Shown piece by piece: positions 36,824-45,412 of a stretch of DNA of 64,000 nucleotides. Position numbers and translations under genes: made by a program. The stretch comes from Leifsonia sp. ku-ls (GTDB lineage: Bacteria > Actinomycetota > Actinomycetes > Actinomycetales > Microbacteriaceae), in NCBI GenBank assembly GCA_003367665.1, contig QKXI01000007.1, forward strand, positions 62,001 to 126,000. Reading direction: 5' to 3'. Position 1 is the stretch's first letter; each line of letters begins with the position of its first letter. The notes beneath the pieces were generated by a model that saw nothing but the letters and a program-made list of their open reading frames with translations, made no database searches and was not told the DNA's origin.

Positions 36824-37024
36824 GAGTGGTGACATGATGCGGCAACCGCGCTGAGTGGTGACAGGATGTGGCAACCGGCGCCGAGTGGTGACGAGATGGG
36901 CAACCGCCGCCGAGTGGTGACATGATGCGGCGACCGCCGCCGAGTGGTGACATGATGGGCGACCGGCGCTGAGTGGTGACATGATGCGGCGACCGCCGCC
37001 GAGTGGTGACGAGATGTCACCACT
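36824..37024. repeat. Seven-unit tandem array of the GAGTGGTGAC family
   Basis: GAGTGGTGAC recurs at 36824, 36853, 36883, 36912, 36942, 36971 and 37001, alternating 29- and 30-base spacing (two have CTGAG in place of CCGAG just before). The remainder of each unit is also conserved, close to ATGATGCGGCAACCGCCGCC. Only the last unit is closed by the inverted arm GTCACCACT (37016-37024). This fills most of the 263-base gap between treS and the exonuclease gene. The same family is at 8558-8612. Confidence 0.88.
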
Positions 37025-37039
37025 GGGCGGGGGAGAGGG

Positions 37040-38749
37040 TCAGTCGCGGCGCGGCTCGATGTGCAGCCAGTAGAAGTTCTGGGTGCCGAGGGTGAGGGTG
37101 AAGCGGCCGTCTTCGGCGACGGTCGGGAACTCGGCGCCGCCGAACAGGTCGTACAGGGCGCGGCCGGCGAACTCGGGGGCCTCCAGGGTCACCGACACCG
37201 GATTGTGCGCGAACGAGAAGACGCACAGCACGTCCTCCGGCTGGTCGCCGAAGTGCGTGCCGCTGCCCTCGTACGAGCGCACGAACGCCAGCACCGACTC
37301 GTGGTCGGTCGGGAGCACCCGGATGTCGCCCAGCCCGAACACCGGGTGCGCCTTGCGGACGTGGATCACGTTGCGGATCCAGTGCAGCAGCGACCGCGAC
37401 TGGGCCAGCTGCGCCTCCACGTTCACCTGGTTGTAGTGGAACACCAGCGACTGCACGACCGGCAGGTACAGCTTGCCCGGATCGGCGCTCGAGAAGCCGG
37501 CGTTGCGGTCGGGCGTCCACTGCATCGGGGTGCGCGAGCTGTCGCGATCGGGCAGCCAGATGTTGTCGCCCATCCCGATCTCGTCGCCGTAGTAGAGGAA
37601 CGGGCTGCCCGGCAGCGAGAACAGCAGCGCGTGGGCGAGCTCCAGCTCGGCGCGGGAGTTGTCGAGCAGCGGCGCGAGCCGGCGGCGGATGCCGATGTTG
37701 GCGCGCATGCGCGGGTCGTAGGCGTACCAGCCGTACATGGCCTGCCGGTACTCCTCGCTCACCATCTCGAGCGTGAGCTCGTCGTGGTTGCGCAGGAACA
37801 CGCCCCACGCCGCGCCCTCCGGAACGTCGGTGGTCTCCGACAGCACGCGCACCAGCTCGCCGGCCTGCTGCGAGCGCAGCGCGTAGAAGATGCGCGGCAT
37901 GACCGGGAAGTCGAAGGCCATGTGGCACTCCGGCTCCTCCTCGCTGCCGAAGAAGGCCGCGACCTCGCGGGGCCACTGGTTGGCCTCCGCGATCATGATG
38001 CGGCCGGGATACTCGCGGTCGACCCATTCCCGCAGCTTGATGATGAACTCGTGCGTCTTCGGCTCGCCCTCGCCGTTGCCCTCGTCGGACTCGTAGAGGT
38101 ACGGGATGGCGTCGAGCCGGAAGCCGTCGACGCCGAGGTCGAGCCAGAACTTGACGATGTCGTACATCGCCTCGTGCACGGCGGGGTTCTCGAAGTTCAG
38201 GTCGGGCTGGTGCGAGAAGAAGCGGTGGAAGTAGAACTGCCGGCGCGCCTCGTCGAAGGCCCAGTTGGAGTCCTCCGTGTCGACGAAGATGATCCGGATG
38301 TCTGGCCACTTCTCGTCGGTGTCGCTCCACACGTAGAAGTCGCCGTACGGGCCCTCGGGGTCGGAGCGCGACTGCTGGAACCACTCGTGCTGGTCGGAGG
38401 TGTGATTGATCGGCAGGTCGATGATGATGCGCATGTTGCGCTCGTGCGCCTTGGTGACGAGCTCGCGGAACTCGTCGATCGTCCCGAACTCCGGCAGGAT
38501 TGCCTTGAAGTCGGCCACGTCGTAGCCGCCGTCGCGCAGCGGCGACTGGAAGAACGGGGGAAGCCAGAGCGCGTCGATGCCGAGCCACTGCAGGTAGTCG
38601 AGCTTGGAGGTGAGGCCCGCGATGTCGCCGGAGCCGTCGCCGTTGCTGTCGACGAACGACCGCACCATGACCTCGTAGAAGACCGAGCGGCGGTACCACT
38701 GGGGATCGAGGGCGAGCCCGGGCAGCGTGATGGGCGCGGTGAAACTCAC
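37040..38749 (-). CDS. treS: Maltose alpha-D-glucosyltransferase / trehalose synthase
   Basis: GH13 enzyme of 569 residues, best matched to TreS, which interconverts maltose and trehalose. Catalytic residues are the Asp in GFRLDAIPYL, the Glu in IAEANQWP and the Asp in FLRNHDELTLEM; further TreS-like features are YEVMVRSFVDSNGDGSGD and GDNIWLPDRDSSRTPMQW. No Mak/Pep2 kinase domain is fused. The GTG at 38749 follows AAGGAGAACC. A LacI-type operator overlaps the predicted start point, so maltose or trehalose level may control it. A plain alpha-glucosidase is less likely. Confidence 0.92.
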   Translation of the reverse strand: MSFTAPITLPGLALDPQWYRRSVFYEVMVRSFVDSNGDGSGDIAGLTSKLDYLQWLGIDALWLPPFFQSPLRDGGYDVADFKAILPEFGTIDEFRELVTKAHERNMRIIIDLPINHTSDQHEWFQQSRSDPEGPYGDFYVWSDTDEKWPDIRIIFVDTEDSNWAFDEARRQFYFHRFFSHQPDLNFENPAVHEAMYDIVKFWLDLGVDGFRLDAIPYLYESDEGNGEGEPKTHEFIIKLREWVDREYPGRIMIAEANQWPREVAAFFGSEEEPECHMAFDFPVMPRIFYALRSQQAGELVRVLSETTDVPEGAAWGVFLRNHDELTLEMVSEEYRQAMYGWYAYDPRMRANIGIRRRLAPLLDNSRAELELAHALLFSLPGSPFLYYGDEIGMGDNIWLPDRDSSRTPMQWTPDRNAGFSSADPGKLYLPVVQSLVFHYNQVNVEAQLAQSRSLLHWIRNVIHVRKAHPVFGLGDIRVLPTDHESVLAFVRSYEGSGTHFGDQPEDVLCVFSFAHNPVSVTLEAPEFAGRALYDLFGGAEFPTVAEDGRFTLTLGTQNFYWLHIEPRRD

Positions 38750-38774
38750 GGTTCTCCTTGGAGCGTCGGGGGGA

Positions 38775-38803
38775 CTGCAAGCGATTGCAACCAGAGAAGT
38801 CTA
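38775..38803 (-). promoter_or_regulatory. LacI-type operator at the treS promoter
   Basis: CTGCAAGCGATTGCAA (38775-38790) is a near-perfect palindrome with the NCGN centre of LacI-family operators, such as those of maltose regulators. On the minus strand TAGACT (38798-38803) lies just upstream, putting the start point at the operator edge. TGGACA lies 19 bases before that as a loose -35. The regulator gene is not in the window. Confidence 0.6.
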
Positions 38804-38837
38804 GGGCGTGCGCACGGTGGGCTGTCCAGTCCCTGCC

Positions 38838-38843
38838 TAGACT
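38838..38843 (+). promoter_or_regulatory. Candidate -10 box for the alpha/beta hydrolase gene
   Basis: TAGACT ends seven bases before the ATG at 38851. GGGGAGG lies directly against the ATG, too close for normal use, so a leaderless message is suggested. Confidence 0.45.
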
Positions 38844-38850
38844 GGGGAGG

Positions 38851-39756
38851 ATGACGGTCAGCTCACCCTACGCCGCCGCCCTGGAGCGCGTGCCCGTGCG
38901 CGAGGCGACGGTCGCGATCCTCGGTTCGTCCACCCGGTTCTGGGACTACGGAGACCCGGACGCGGACACCACGCTGGTGCTCGTGCACGGCTTCCGCGGC
39001 GACCACCACGGGCTCGAGCCGGTGGTGGCGCAGCTCGACGGTGTGCGACTCGTGTCGCCCGACCTCCCGGGCTTCGGCGCGTCGACGCCGATGACGGAGG
39101 CGCACCACGACATCGACGGCTACGGACGCTGGCTCGGCGCTTTCGTGGAGGGCCTCGGCCTGACGGGACGCGTCGTGCTGCTCGGCCACTCGTTCGGCTC
39201 CATCGTGGTCGCCGGCGCGCTCGCGGGTCCGCTGGGCACCGTGCCGCGACCGGACGCGGTCGTGCTGGTCAACCCGATCGGCCAGCCGGCGTTGGAGGGC
39301 CCGCGCGGCATCCTGACCCGGCTCGCCATCTTCTACTACTGGCTGGCCGCCGTGCTGCCGGAGCGGCTCGGTTTCGGCCTGCTCCGCAACGGGCTGATCG
39401 TGCGCGTCATGAGCATCGCCATGGCGAAGACCCGCGAGCCCGCGCTGCGGCGCTGGATCCACGACCAGCACGACCGCTACTTCTCCGCGTTCGGCGACCG
39501 CCGGGTGGTGCTGGAGGCGTTCCGCGCCTCGGTGTCGCACGACGTGAGCCAGTACGCCTCCCGCGTGCCGGAGCCCACGCTGCTGGTGGCGGCGGAGAAG
39601 GACGACATCACGCCGATCGCGGCCGAGTACCGCCTGCAGACGATGTTCCCCGACGCGCGGCTCGTGGCGATCCCGGAGGTCGGCCACCTCATCCACTACG
39701 AGACGCCGGCGGCGGCGGCCGAGGCCATCCGGGCGTTCCTGGCGGAGCTGTCGTGA
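38851..39756 (+). CDS. Alpha/beta hydrolase
   Basis: A 301-residue alpha/beta-hydrolase fold protein. The oxyanion region LVHGFRGDHHG is near residue 38, the nucleophile elbow GHSFGS near residue 112, and the His of the triad lies in VGHLIHYE near the C-terminus. The Asp is probably in EKDDITP. No signal peptide is seen. Substrate is unknown. It overlaps the following glycosyltransferase gene by four bases (GTGA), so the two are likely co-expressed and may act on one glycoconjugate or lipid. Confidence 0.85.
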   Translation: MTVSSPYAAALERVPVREATVAILGSSTRFWDYGDPDADTTLVLVHGFRGDHHGLEPVVAQLDGVRLVSPDLPGFGASTPMTEAHHDIDGYGRWLGAFVEGLGLTGRVVLLGHSFGSIVVAGALAGPLGTVPRPDAVVLVNPIGQPALEGPRGILTRLAIFYYWLAAVLPERLGFGLLRNGLIVRVMSIAMAKTREPALRRWIHDQHDRYFSAFGDRRVVLEAFRASVSHDVSQYASRVPEPTLLVAAEKDDITPIAAEYRLQTMFPDARLVAIPEVGHLIHYETPAAAAEAIRAFLAELS

Positions 39757-40832
39757 GGATCCTGTTCGACTGCCGCTACACGCGGATCGGCCGCCACGAC
39801 GGCATCAGCCGCTACACGGCCGGCGTGGTGACGGCCCTGGCGAAGCTGCACCCCGTGACGATGCTCATCAGCGATCACCGGCAGCTGGAGCTGCTGCCCG
39901 ACCTGCCGTGGGAGCTCATCCCGTCGCCGACCGCGCTCGGTGAGCCGTGGGTGGCCCGGAGGGTGAACCGGCTGAACCCGGACGTGGTGTTCACGCCGAT
40001 GCAGACCATGGGCGGTTTCGGGCGGAAGTACCGGCTGGTGCTCACCGTCCACGACCTCATCTATTACCGCCACCCCACGCCGCCGCGCGATCTGCCGGCG
40101 TTCGTGCGCGCGCTCTGGCGGCTGTACCACCTGGCCTGGTGGCCGCAGCGGATGCTGCTGAACCGGGCGGACGCCGTCGTCACCGTGTCGGAGACCACGA
40201 AGGGCCTGATCGCCGAGCACCGGCTGACCAAGCGCCCGGTCTACGTCGTGCCCAACGCGGCCGACATGCCCGCGCTCGCCCCGGGCCGCGCCGAGCGCAC
40301 CGCGCCCGAGAGCAAGAGCCTGGTCTACATGGGCTCGTTCATGCCGTACAAGAACGTGGACACGCTCGTCCGGGCGGTCGCGCTGCTGCCGGAGTACACG
40401 CTGCACCTGATGAGCCGGGTGTCGGAGGCCGAACGGCAACGGCTGGGCGAGCTCGCGCCGGGTGCGCAGCTGGTCTTCCACGACGGCGCGAGCGACGAGG
40501 AGTACGCCGAGACGCTCGCGGCCGCCACGGCGCTGGTGACGGCGTCGCACGACGAGGGCTTCGGCATCCCGCTGGTGGAGGCGATGACGCTCGGGACGCC
40601 GGTGGTCGTCAGCGATATCCCGATCTTCCGGGAGATCGGCGGCCGGGCGGCCCTGTTCTTCCCGGCGGACGAACCGGAGCAGGTCGCCGCGCGCGTGCGG
40701 CACCTGGAGGAGGAGGGCGTGTGGGCGGCCCGCTCGGCGGCCTCGCGGGCGCAGGCGGAGCGGTACACCTGGGACGGCTCGGCCCGACACCTGCTCACCG
40801 TGCTGGAGGCGACGGCCGCGCGTTCCCGTTGA
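39753..40832 (+). CDS. GT4-family glycosyltransferase
   Basis: 359 residues with the GT-B layout. The acceptor domain begins ILFDCRYTRIGRHDGISRYT, the link region has LVYMGSFMPYKNVDTLVRA, and the donor site is ASHDEGFGIPLVEAMTLGTPVV in two-Glu form. Many relatives are retaining mannosyl- or glucosyltransferases for cell-wall glycans or glycolipids; neither sugar nor acceptor can be named here. The start is GTG overlapping the hydrolase stop. Confidence 0.87.
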   Translation: MRILFDCRYTRIGRHDGISRYTAGVVTALAKLHPVTMLISDHRQLELLPDLPWELIPSPTALGEPWVARRVNRLNPDVVFTPMQTMGGFGRKYRLVLTVHDLIYYRHPTPPRDLPAFVRALWRLYHLAWWPQRMLLNRADAVVTVSETTKGLIAEHRLTKRPVYVVPNAADMPALAPGRAERTAPESKSLVYMGSFMPYKNVDTLVRAVALLPEYTLHLMSRVSEAERQRLGELAPGAQLVFHDGASDEEYAETLAAATALVTASHDEGFGIPLVEAMTLGTPVVVSDIPIFREIGGRAALFFPADEPEQVAARVRHLEEEGVWAARSAASRAQAERYTWDGSARHLLTVLEATAARSR

Positions 40833-40852
40833 CCGCCGTGGGCGGACCGGCG

Positions 40853-42109
40853 TCAGGCGCCGAGGCCGCCCGGGTGGGCGAGGCGCCAGCCGAAGCCGGG
40901 GTCGGGGACGTCGCGGGCGAGCGCCAGCGGGACGGTCTCGGTCTTGCCGTTGAGGGTGAAGGTGCCCTGGCCGAGGATGTCGCCCTTGAAGCCGGAGGAC
41001 AGCGGCCGGGTCTGCAGGTCGACGGCGATCGGGGTGTCCGACCAGACCAGGAACGTCTTGGTCTCGGTCGCGATGAGCTTCGAGGACGCGCCCCACGCGG
41101 TCGTGTACGTGCCGAAGGTCTGCCCCTTCGTCACGGCGGTGACCTCGTGGAAGCCCGCCTTGACGCTCGTCAGCAGCGTCTTCACGCCGGCCCACAGGTC
41201 GTCGTGCGTCGGCGCGCCCAGCACCACGCCGATGACGCGGACCGTTGTCGACCCCACGGGGACCTTCGCCGAGAACAGCAGGCAGTTGCCGGCCTCGTCG
41301 GTGTTGCCGGTCTTGATGCCGTCCATGCCCTCGAAGCCGAGGAGCGTGTTGGTGTTGTCCTGCGACCCGGCGCCCGGGAGGGTCACGTTCTTCTGCGACA
41401 CGATGGCGGAGAGCGCGGGGGAGGCGAGGACGAGCTTCCCGATGCCGATCAGGTCTTTGGTGGTGCTGACGTTGCGGGGGTCGAGGCCGTCGGGCGTGAC
41501 GACGTTGGTGCCGGTGAAGCCGTGCTGCGCGAGCCAGGCGTTGGCGGCGTCCACGTACGCGTCGGTCGAGCCGTAGGCCCAGTTGGCGAGCGAGATGGCG
41601 TAGTTGTTGGCCGACGGCAGCAGCATCGCCTCCAGCGCCTGCTTCTCCGTCAGCGAGGTGCCGGCGACGACCGGCGCCCACGAGCCGCCCGCGGCGACGA
41701 CGTCGTGCCAGATGTCGACGTCGCGCTGCGTGAACGCGATGTCGGGGCCGTCCTGCGTGCCGTCGAGCGGCTTCTTGTCCAGGATCACGAGGGCGGTGAT
41801 GGTCTTGGTGACGCTGGCGATCGGCACGCTGGCGTCGGTCCCGGTCGAGGCGGACGCGCCGGGGTAGTCGGGTGCGACGACGGCGGAGGCGCCGTAGCCG
41901 GGCCAGGCGAGCTGTGCGGCGGGCTGCACGATGGTCTTGTCGTGCGCGGTCACGGCCGCGGTCGCCGGCACCGGGGCGACGAGGGAGCCGACGACGTACG
42001 CGAACGCCACCAGCACGGCGATCACGATGCCGAAGACGACGATCCGGCGGCGGCGGTAGACGCTGCGGGGGACAGGGCGCGGCGGATCGACGACTGCTTG
42101 CTGGGGCAC
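40853..42109 (-). CDS. D-alanyl-D-alanine carboxypeptidase (peptidase S11)
   Basis: Low-molecular-weight penicillin-binding protein that trims the fifth D-Ala from peptidoglycan; 418 residues. A basic head and one membrane span near residues 24-45 (IVVFGIVIAVLVAFAYVV) act as signal anchor. The three active-site motifs are SVTK in PIASVTKTI, SAN in LPSANNYAI and KTG in GIKTGNTDE, at normal spacing. The GTG at 42109 has no ribosome binding site but a TAAAAT box six bases upstream, fitting leaderless expression. Confidence 0.92.
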   Translation of the reverse strand: MPQQAVVDPPRPVPRSVYRRRRIVVFGIVIAVLVAFAYVVGSLVAPVPATAAVTAHDKTIVQPAAQLAWPGYGASAVVAPDYPGASASTGTDASVPIASVTKTITALVILDKKPLDGTQDGPDIAFTQRDVDIWHDVVAAGGSWAPVVAGTSLTEKQALEAMLLPSANNYAISLANWAYGSTDAYVDAANAWLAQHGFTGTNVVTPDGLDPRNVSTTKDLIGIGKLVLASPALSAIVSQKNVTLPGAGSQDNTNTLLGFEGMDGIKTGNTDEAGNCLLFSAKVPVGSTTVRVIGVVLGAPTHDDLWAGVKTLLTSVKAGFHEVTAVTKGQTFGTYTTAWGASSKLIATETKTFLVWSDTPIAVDLQTRPLSSGFKGDILGQGTFTLNGKTETVPLALARDVPDPGFGWRLAHPGGLGA

Positions 42110-42115
42110 GCTCGG

Positions 42116-42121
42116 ATTTTA
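42116..42121 (-). promoter_or_regulatory. Candidate -10 box for the D,D-carboxypeptidase gene
   Basis: TAAAAT on the minus strand ends six bases before the GTG at 42109. GCCGAC lies 17 bases further upstream. Together they fit a leaderless transcript. Confidence 0.5.
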
Positions 42122-42128
42122 GCGGGGG

Positions 42129-42953
42129 CTACCGATGGGTCGGCTGAGAACGCGCGCGCAACGCCCAGAGCGCGACCGCGGAGGCGGAGGCGACGTTGAG
42201 CGAGTCCACGCCGTGCAGCATCGGGATCGTGACGACGGTGTCGGCGGCGGCCAGCGCGCGTCGGCTGAGCCCGTCGCCCTCGGCGCCGAACACCATCGCG
42301 ACGCGCTCCGGCGGGTCGGCGGCGTACGCGTCAAGGGTGACGGCGTCGTCCGCGAGCGCGAGGGCGGCGATGTCGAAGCCGGCGTCGTGGAGGAGCGGGA
42401 CGGCCGCGTCCCACTCCGGGAGGCGCGTCCACGGCACCTGCAGCACCGTACCCATGCTCACCCGGACGCTGCGGCGGTACAGCGGGTCGGCGCAGCGCGG
42501 CGTGACCAACACGGCGTCGGCGCCGAGGCCGGCGACGGCACGGAAGATGGCGCCGACGTTGGTGTGGTCGACGATGTCCTCCAGCACGACGACGCGGCGG
42601 GCGTCCCGGAGCAGCGCGGCCGGGTCGGGGAGTGCCGGACGGTGCATCGCGGCGAGCGCGCCGCGGTGCAGGTGGTAGCCGGTGAGCCGTTCCAGCACGG
42701 CGGGCTCTCCGACGAACACCGGGACGTCGGGGTACGGGGCGAGCAGGGGCTCGACGTCGGGCAGCCACTGCTCCTGCAGCAGCACCGAGCGGGGGCGGTG
42801 GCCGGCGGCCAGGGCGCGCGTGATCACCTTGGTCGACTCGGCGATGTAGAGGCCGCCGGCGGGCTCGCTCACGCGCCGGAGGGCGACGTCGGTCAGCCGG
42901 GAGTAGTCGGCGAGGCCGTCGGCCTCGAGGTCGTCGATGCGGTGCACGAGCAT
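42129..42953 (-). CDS. TrmH-family (SpoU) RNA 2'-O-methyltransferase
   Basis: 274-residue SPOUT methyltransferase of tRNA or rRNA. The three knot motifs are VLEDIVDHTNVGAIFRA, VFGAEGDGLS and IPMLHGVDSLNVASASAVAL, all intact. The N-terminal substrate-binding part begins MLVHRIDDLEADGLADYSR. The ATG at 42953 is chosen because this is the usual N-terminus; the longer frame reads into the divergent sirtuin gene. Which nucleotide it methylates is unknown. Confidence 0.9.
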   Translation of the reverse strand: MLVHRIDDLEADGLADYSRLTDVALRRVSEPAGGLYIAESTKVITRALAAGHRPRSVLLQEQWLPDVEPLLAPYPDVPVFVGEPAVLERLTGYHLHRGALAAMHRPALPDPAALLRDARRVVVLEDIVDHTNVGAIFRAVAGLGADAVLVTPRCADPLYRRSVRVSMGTVLQVPWTRLPEWDAAVPLLHDAGFDIAALALADDAVTLDAYAADPPERVAMVFGAEGDGLSRRALAAADTVVTIPMLHGVDSLNVASASAVALWALRARSQPTHR

Positions 42954-43001
42954 GCGTCCACATTGCCAGGCGCGCGAAACAAATCGGAAAACTGCGGTGT
43001 T

Positions 43002-43007
43002 TAGACT
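43002..43007 (+). promoter_or_regulatory. Candidate -10 box for the sirtuin gene
   Basis: TAGACT lies 22 bases before the GTG at 43030, in the short gap divergent from the TrmH gene. A GGAGG ribosome binding site follows. Confidence 0.45.
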
Positions 43008-43029
43008 CGGAGAGGATCTGGAGGTGCCT

Positions 43030-43875
43030 GTGACCACGCTGACGACCGAGCTCCCGCCGGAGCTGGCCCGCGGCATCGACCAGACCGTCGAGCTGCTCTC
43101 GGGTCGCCGGTTCGCCGTGCTGACCGGCGCCGGGGTGTCCACCGACTCCGGGATCCCGGACTACCGCGGCGAGGGCGCGCCGAAGCGGACGCCGATGACG
43201 TTCCAGCAGTTCCTCGCCGACGACCGGTTCCGCAAGCGCTACTGGGCGGGCAGCCATCTGGGCTACCGCCGATTCGCCGCCGCGCGGCCGAACGACGGCC
43301 ACCGCGCGCTCGCGCAGCTGGAGCTGGCCGGCGCGGCCAACGGCGTCATCACCCAGAACGTGGACGGCCTGCACAAGCAGGCGGGGTCCCGCCGCGTGGT
43401 CGACCTGCACGGCTCGATGGACCGGGTGCTCTGCCTGGTGTGCGGGCAGATCTTCGCGCGCGAGGCGATCACCGCACGGATCGACGCGGCCAACCCGTGG
43501 CTCGACACCGATGGGGCGGTGGAGATCGCGCCGGACGGCGACGCCATCGTGACCGACATCGACGCCTTCGTGGTGCCGGACTGCACCGTGTGCGGCGGCC
43601 ACCTGAAGCCGGACGTGGTGTTCTTCGGCGAGTTCGTCCCGGCGGAGAAGTACCGCGAGGCGAGCGCGTTGGTGCGTTCGGCGGAGGCGCTCGTGATCGC
43701 CGGCTCGTCGCTCGTGGTGAACTCGGGGATCCGGCTGCTGGAGGAGGCCCGCCGCCGTCGCCTGCCGATCGTGATCGTCAACCGCGGCCAGACGAAGGGC
43801 GACACCCGGGCGACCATTAAGCTGGACGGCGGGACGACGGAGACGCTCGTCGAGCTCGCCAAGCGCCTGGCCTGA
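43030..43875 (+). CDS. NAD-dependent protein deacylase, Sir2 family
   Basis: Sirtuin of 281 residues removing acyl groups from lysines with NAD. The NAD motif [27 protein letters not shown], the catalytic His in DLHGSM and the zinc cysteines in CLVC and CTVC are all present. The [10 protein letters not shown] form and the long insert between the two Cys pairs resemble class II (SIRT4-like) enzymes. The GTG at 43030 is chosen over that at 43024, which overlaps the GGAGG site. Confidence 0.92.
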   Translation: MTTLTTELPPELARGIDQTVELLSGRRFAVLTGAGVSTDSGIPDYRGEGAPKRTPMTFQQFLADDRFRKRYWAGSHLGYRRFAAARPNDGHRALAQLELAGAANGVITQNVDGLHKQAGSRRVVDLHGSMDRVLCLVCGQIFAREAITARIDAANPWLDTDGAVEIAPDGDAIVTDIDAFVVPDCTVCGGHLKPDVVFFGEFVPAEKYREASALVRSAEALVIAGSSLVVNSGIRLLEEARRRRLPIVIVNRGQTKGDTRATIKLDGGTTETLVELAKRLA

Positions 43876-43914
43876 CGGCCGATCCGCGCGCGTCCCTCCG
43901 GCGAAAGGACGCGT

Positions 43915-44514
43915 GTGACCTTCATCTCCCTCGTGCGGCACGGCCAGACCGACTGGAACCTGGCGAAGCGCATCCAGGGGTCGAGCGACATCCCGCTCAA
44001 CGACACCGGGCGGGCGCAGGCGGAGGCGACGGGCCGCGCGCTGGCCGGCGGCCGGTTCGACGCGATCTACGCGAGCCCGCTGTCGCGCGCCCTCGACACC
44101 GCGCGCATCATCGCCGGACACGTCGGCCTGGGCGAGCCCGCGACGCTGCCCGCGGTCGCGGAGCGCCAGTACGGCGAGGCGGAGGGCCTGACCGGCGAGC
44201 AGATCCTCGCCCGCTGGCCCGACGGCGCGCCCGTCCCCGGGCGGGAGTCGCGCGAGGAGGTCGTGGAGCGCGCCCTTCCTGCGCTGCGCGACCTGGGCGA
44301 GCGGCACCCCGGCGAGAACATCATCGTGGTGAGCCACGGCGGCGTGATCTCGTCGCTCGTGCGCCACGTCACCGACCACGCGCTCCCCGCTCCCGGCGAA
44401 CTCATTCCGAACGGCTCCGTGCACCGCTTCCGCTACCTCGACGGCGAGCTGACCCTCGACCGCTTCAACCTCGGCCCGGAGGACCGCGACCTGTTCACCG
44501 CGTCGGTGATGTGA
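43915..44514 (+). CDS. Histidine phosphatase family protein
   Basis: Phosphoglycerate-mutase-like phosphatase of 199 residues. The catalytic motif is LVRHGQTDWN (His near residue 9), SPLSRALDTA follows, and the second His is in VVSHGGVISSLV. The GTG start has GAAAGGAC upstream. The family covers cofactor-dependent mutases, acid phosphatases and glucosyl-3-phosphoglycerate phosphatases, so the substrate is open. It is 39 bases after the sirtuin gene and probably co-transcribed. Confidence 0.88.
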   Translation: MTFISLVRHGQTDWNLAKRIQGSSDIPLNDTGRAQAEATGRALAGGRFDAIYASPLSRALDTARIIAGHVGLGEPATLPAVAERQYGEAEGLTGEQILARWPDGAPVPGRESREEVVERALPALRDLGERHPGENIIVVSHGGVISSLVRHVTDHALPAPGELIPNGSVHRFRYLDGELTLDRFNLGPEDRDLFTASVM

Positions 44515-44568
44515 TCGCCCGGGCCGCGCGACTCGTGTCCGTGAGCGGCCCGACCATGCCCGCAGCGG

Positions 44569-45357
44569 TCAGTCCCCGCTGAGCAGGAACGGCCCCGCCT
44601 CCGGCCGCTTCGGCGTCACATGGTCGCCGGACGATTGGTGGCGGATCCGCCGGATGACCCACGGGACGAGGTACTCCCGCGCCCACGAGAGGTCTTCCGA
44701 CCGCGCCTGCCGCCACGTGCGCGGCGGGAGCGGCTCGGGCTTCAACGGCTGCAGGTCGTTCTCGACGTTCAGCGCCGCCAGCACCATCCGCGCCAGCGTG
44801 TGGTGGCCCAGCGGCGCCAGGTGCAGGCGGTCGGGCGCCCACATCCGCTGGTCCTGGATCTCGGTCAGCGCCCACTGGTCGGCCACGATGCAGTCGTAGC
44901 GCGCCGCGATCGCCCGCACGTTCTCGTTGTAGATCGCCACCTTGCCGCGGATGCCGCGGAACACCGGCGAGAACCCGACGTCCACGCCCGTGAACACGAC
45001 GATCGTCGCGCCGTCGACGCTCAGCCGCGAGACGGCCTCGTCGAACAGCAGCGCGATCTGGTCCGGGTCCGTGCCCGGGCGGATCACGTCGTTGCCGCCG
45101 GCCGAGATCGTGATGAGGTCGGGGCGGAGCGCGACCGCCGCATCCACCTGCTCGTCGAGGATCTGCTTGATGAGCTTCCCGCGCACGGCGAGGTTGGCGT
45201 AGGCGAAGTCGTCCGTCTGGCTGCTCAGCACCTCGGCGACCCGATCCGCCCAGCCGCGGTGACCGCCCGGGCTGCCCGGTTCCGGATCCCCGATGCCCTC
45301 CGTGAAGGAGTCGCCGAGGGCGACGTACCGGGACCAGGGATGCCGTGCTTCTGCCAT
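44569..45357 (-). CDS. SGNH/GDSL hydrolase
   Basis: A 262-residue SGNH-fold esterase or lipase. Block I is YVALGDSFTEGIG with the nucleophile Ser, block III is ISAGGNDVIRP with Gly and Asn, and block V is WAPDRLHLAPLGH with Asp and His. No signal peptide is seen from the ATG at 45357; the longer frame overlaps the divergent helicase gene and is not supported. Natural substrate unknown. Confidence 0.88.
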   Translation of the reverse strand: MAEARHPWSRYVALGDSFTEGIGDPEPGSPGGHRGWADRVAEVLSSQTDDFAYANLAVRGKLIKQILDEQVDAAVALRPDLITISAGGNDVIRPGTDPDQIALLFDEAVSRLSVDGATIVVFTGVDVGFSPVFRGIRGKVAIYNENVRAIAARYDCIVADQWALTEIQDQRMWAPDRLHLAPLGHHTLARMVLAALNVENDLQPLKPEPLPPRTWRQARSEDLSWAREYLVPWVIRRIRHQSSGDHVTPKRPEAGPFLLSGD

Positions 45358-45398
45358 TGCTCCATTCTGCAACGGACGGCGCTGTCGGCGGGCTCGGG

Positions 45399-45404
45399 TA
45401 GATT
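45399..45404 (+). promoter_or_regulatory. Candidate -10 box for the helicase gene
   Basis: TAGATT ends eight bases before the GTG at 45413 with no ribosome binding site between, again fitting leaderless expression. Confidence 0.45.
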
Positions 45405-45412
45405 TGATCCAA

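Noticed and set aside
36824-37024. CRISPR-like array
   Set aside because: The 29/30-base units are conserved along their whole length, with no unique spacers, and no cas genes are nearby. It is a plain tandem repeat.
44520-44552. Hairpin between the histidine phosphatase and SGNH genes as terminator
   Set aside because: Only eight base pairs with a 17-base loop; too weak to list as a feature in sequence this GC-rich.
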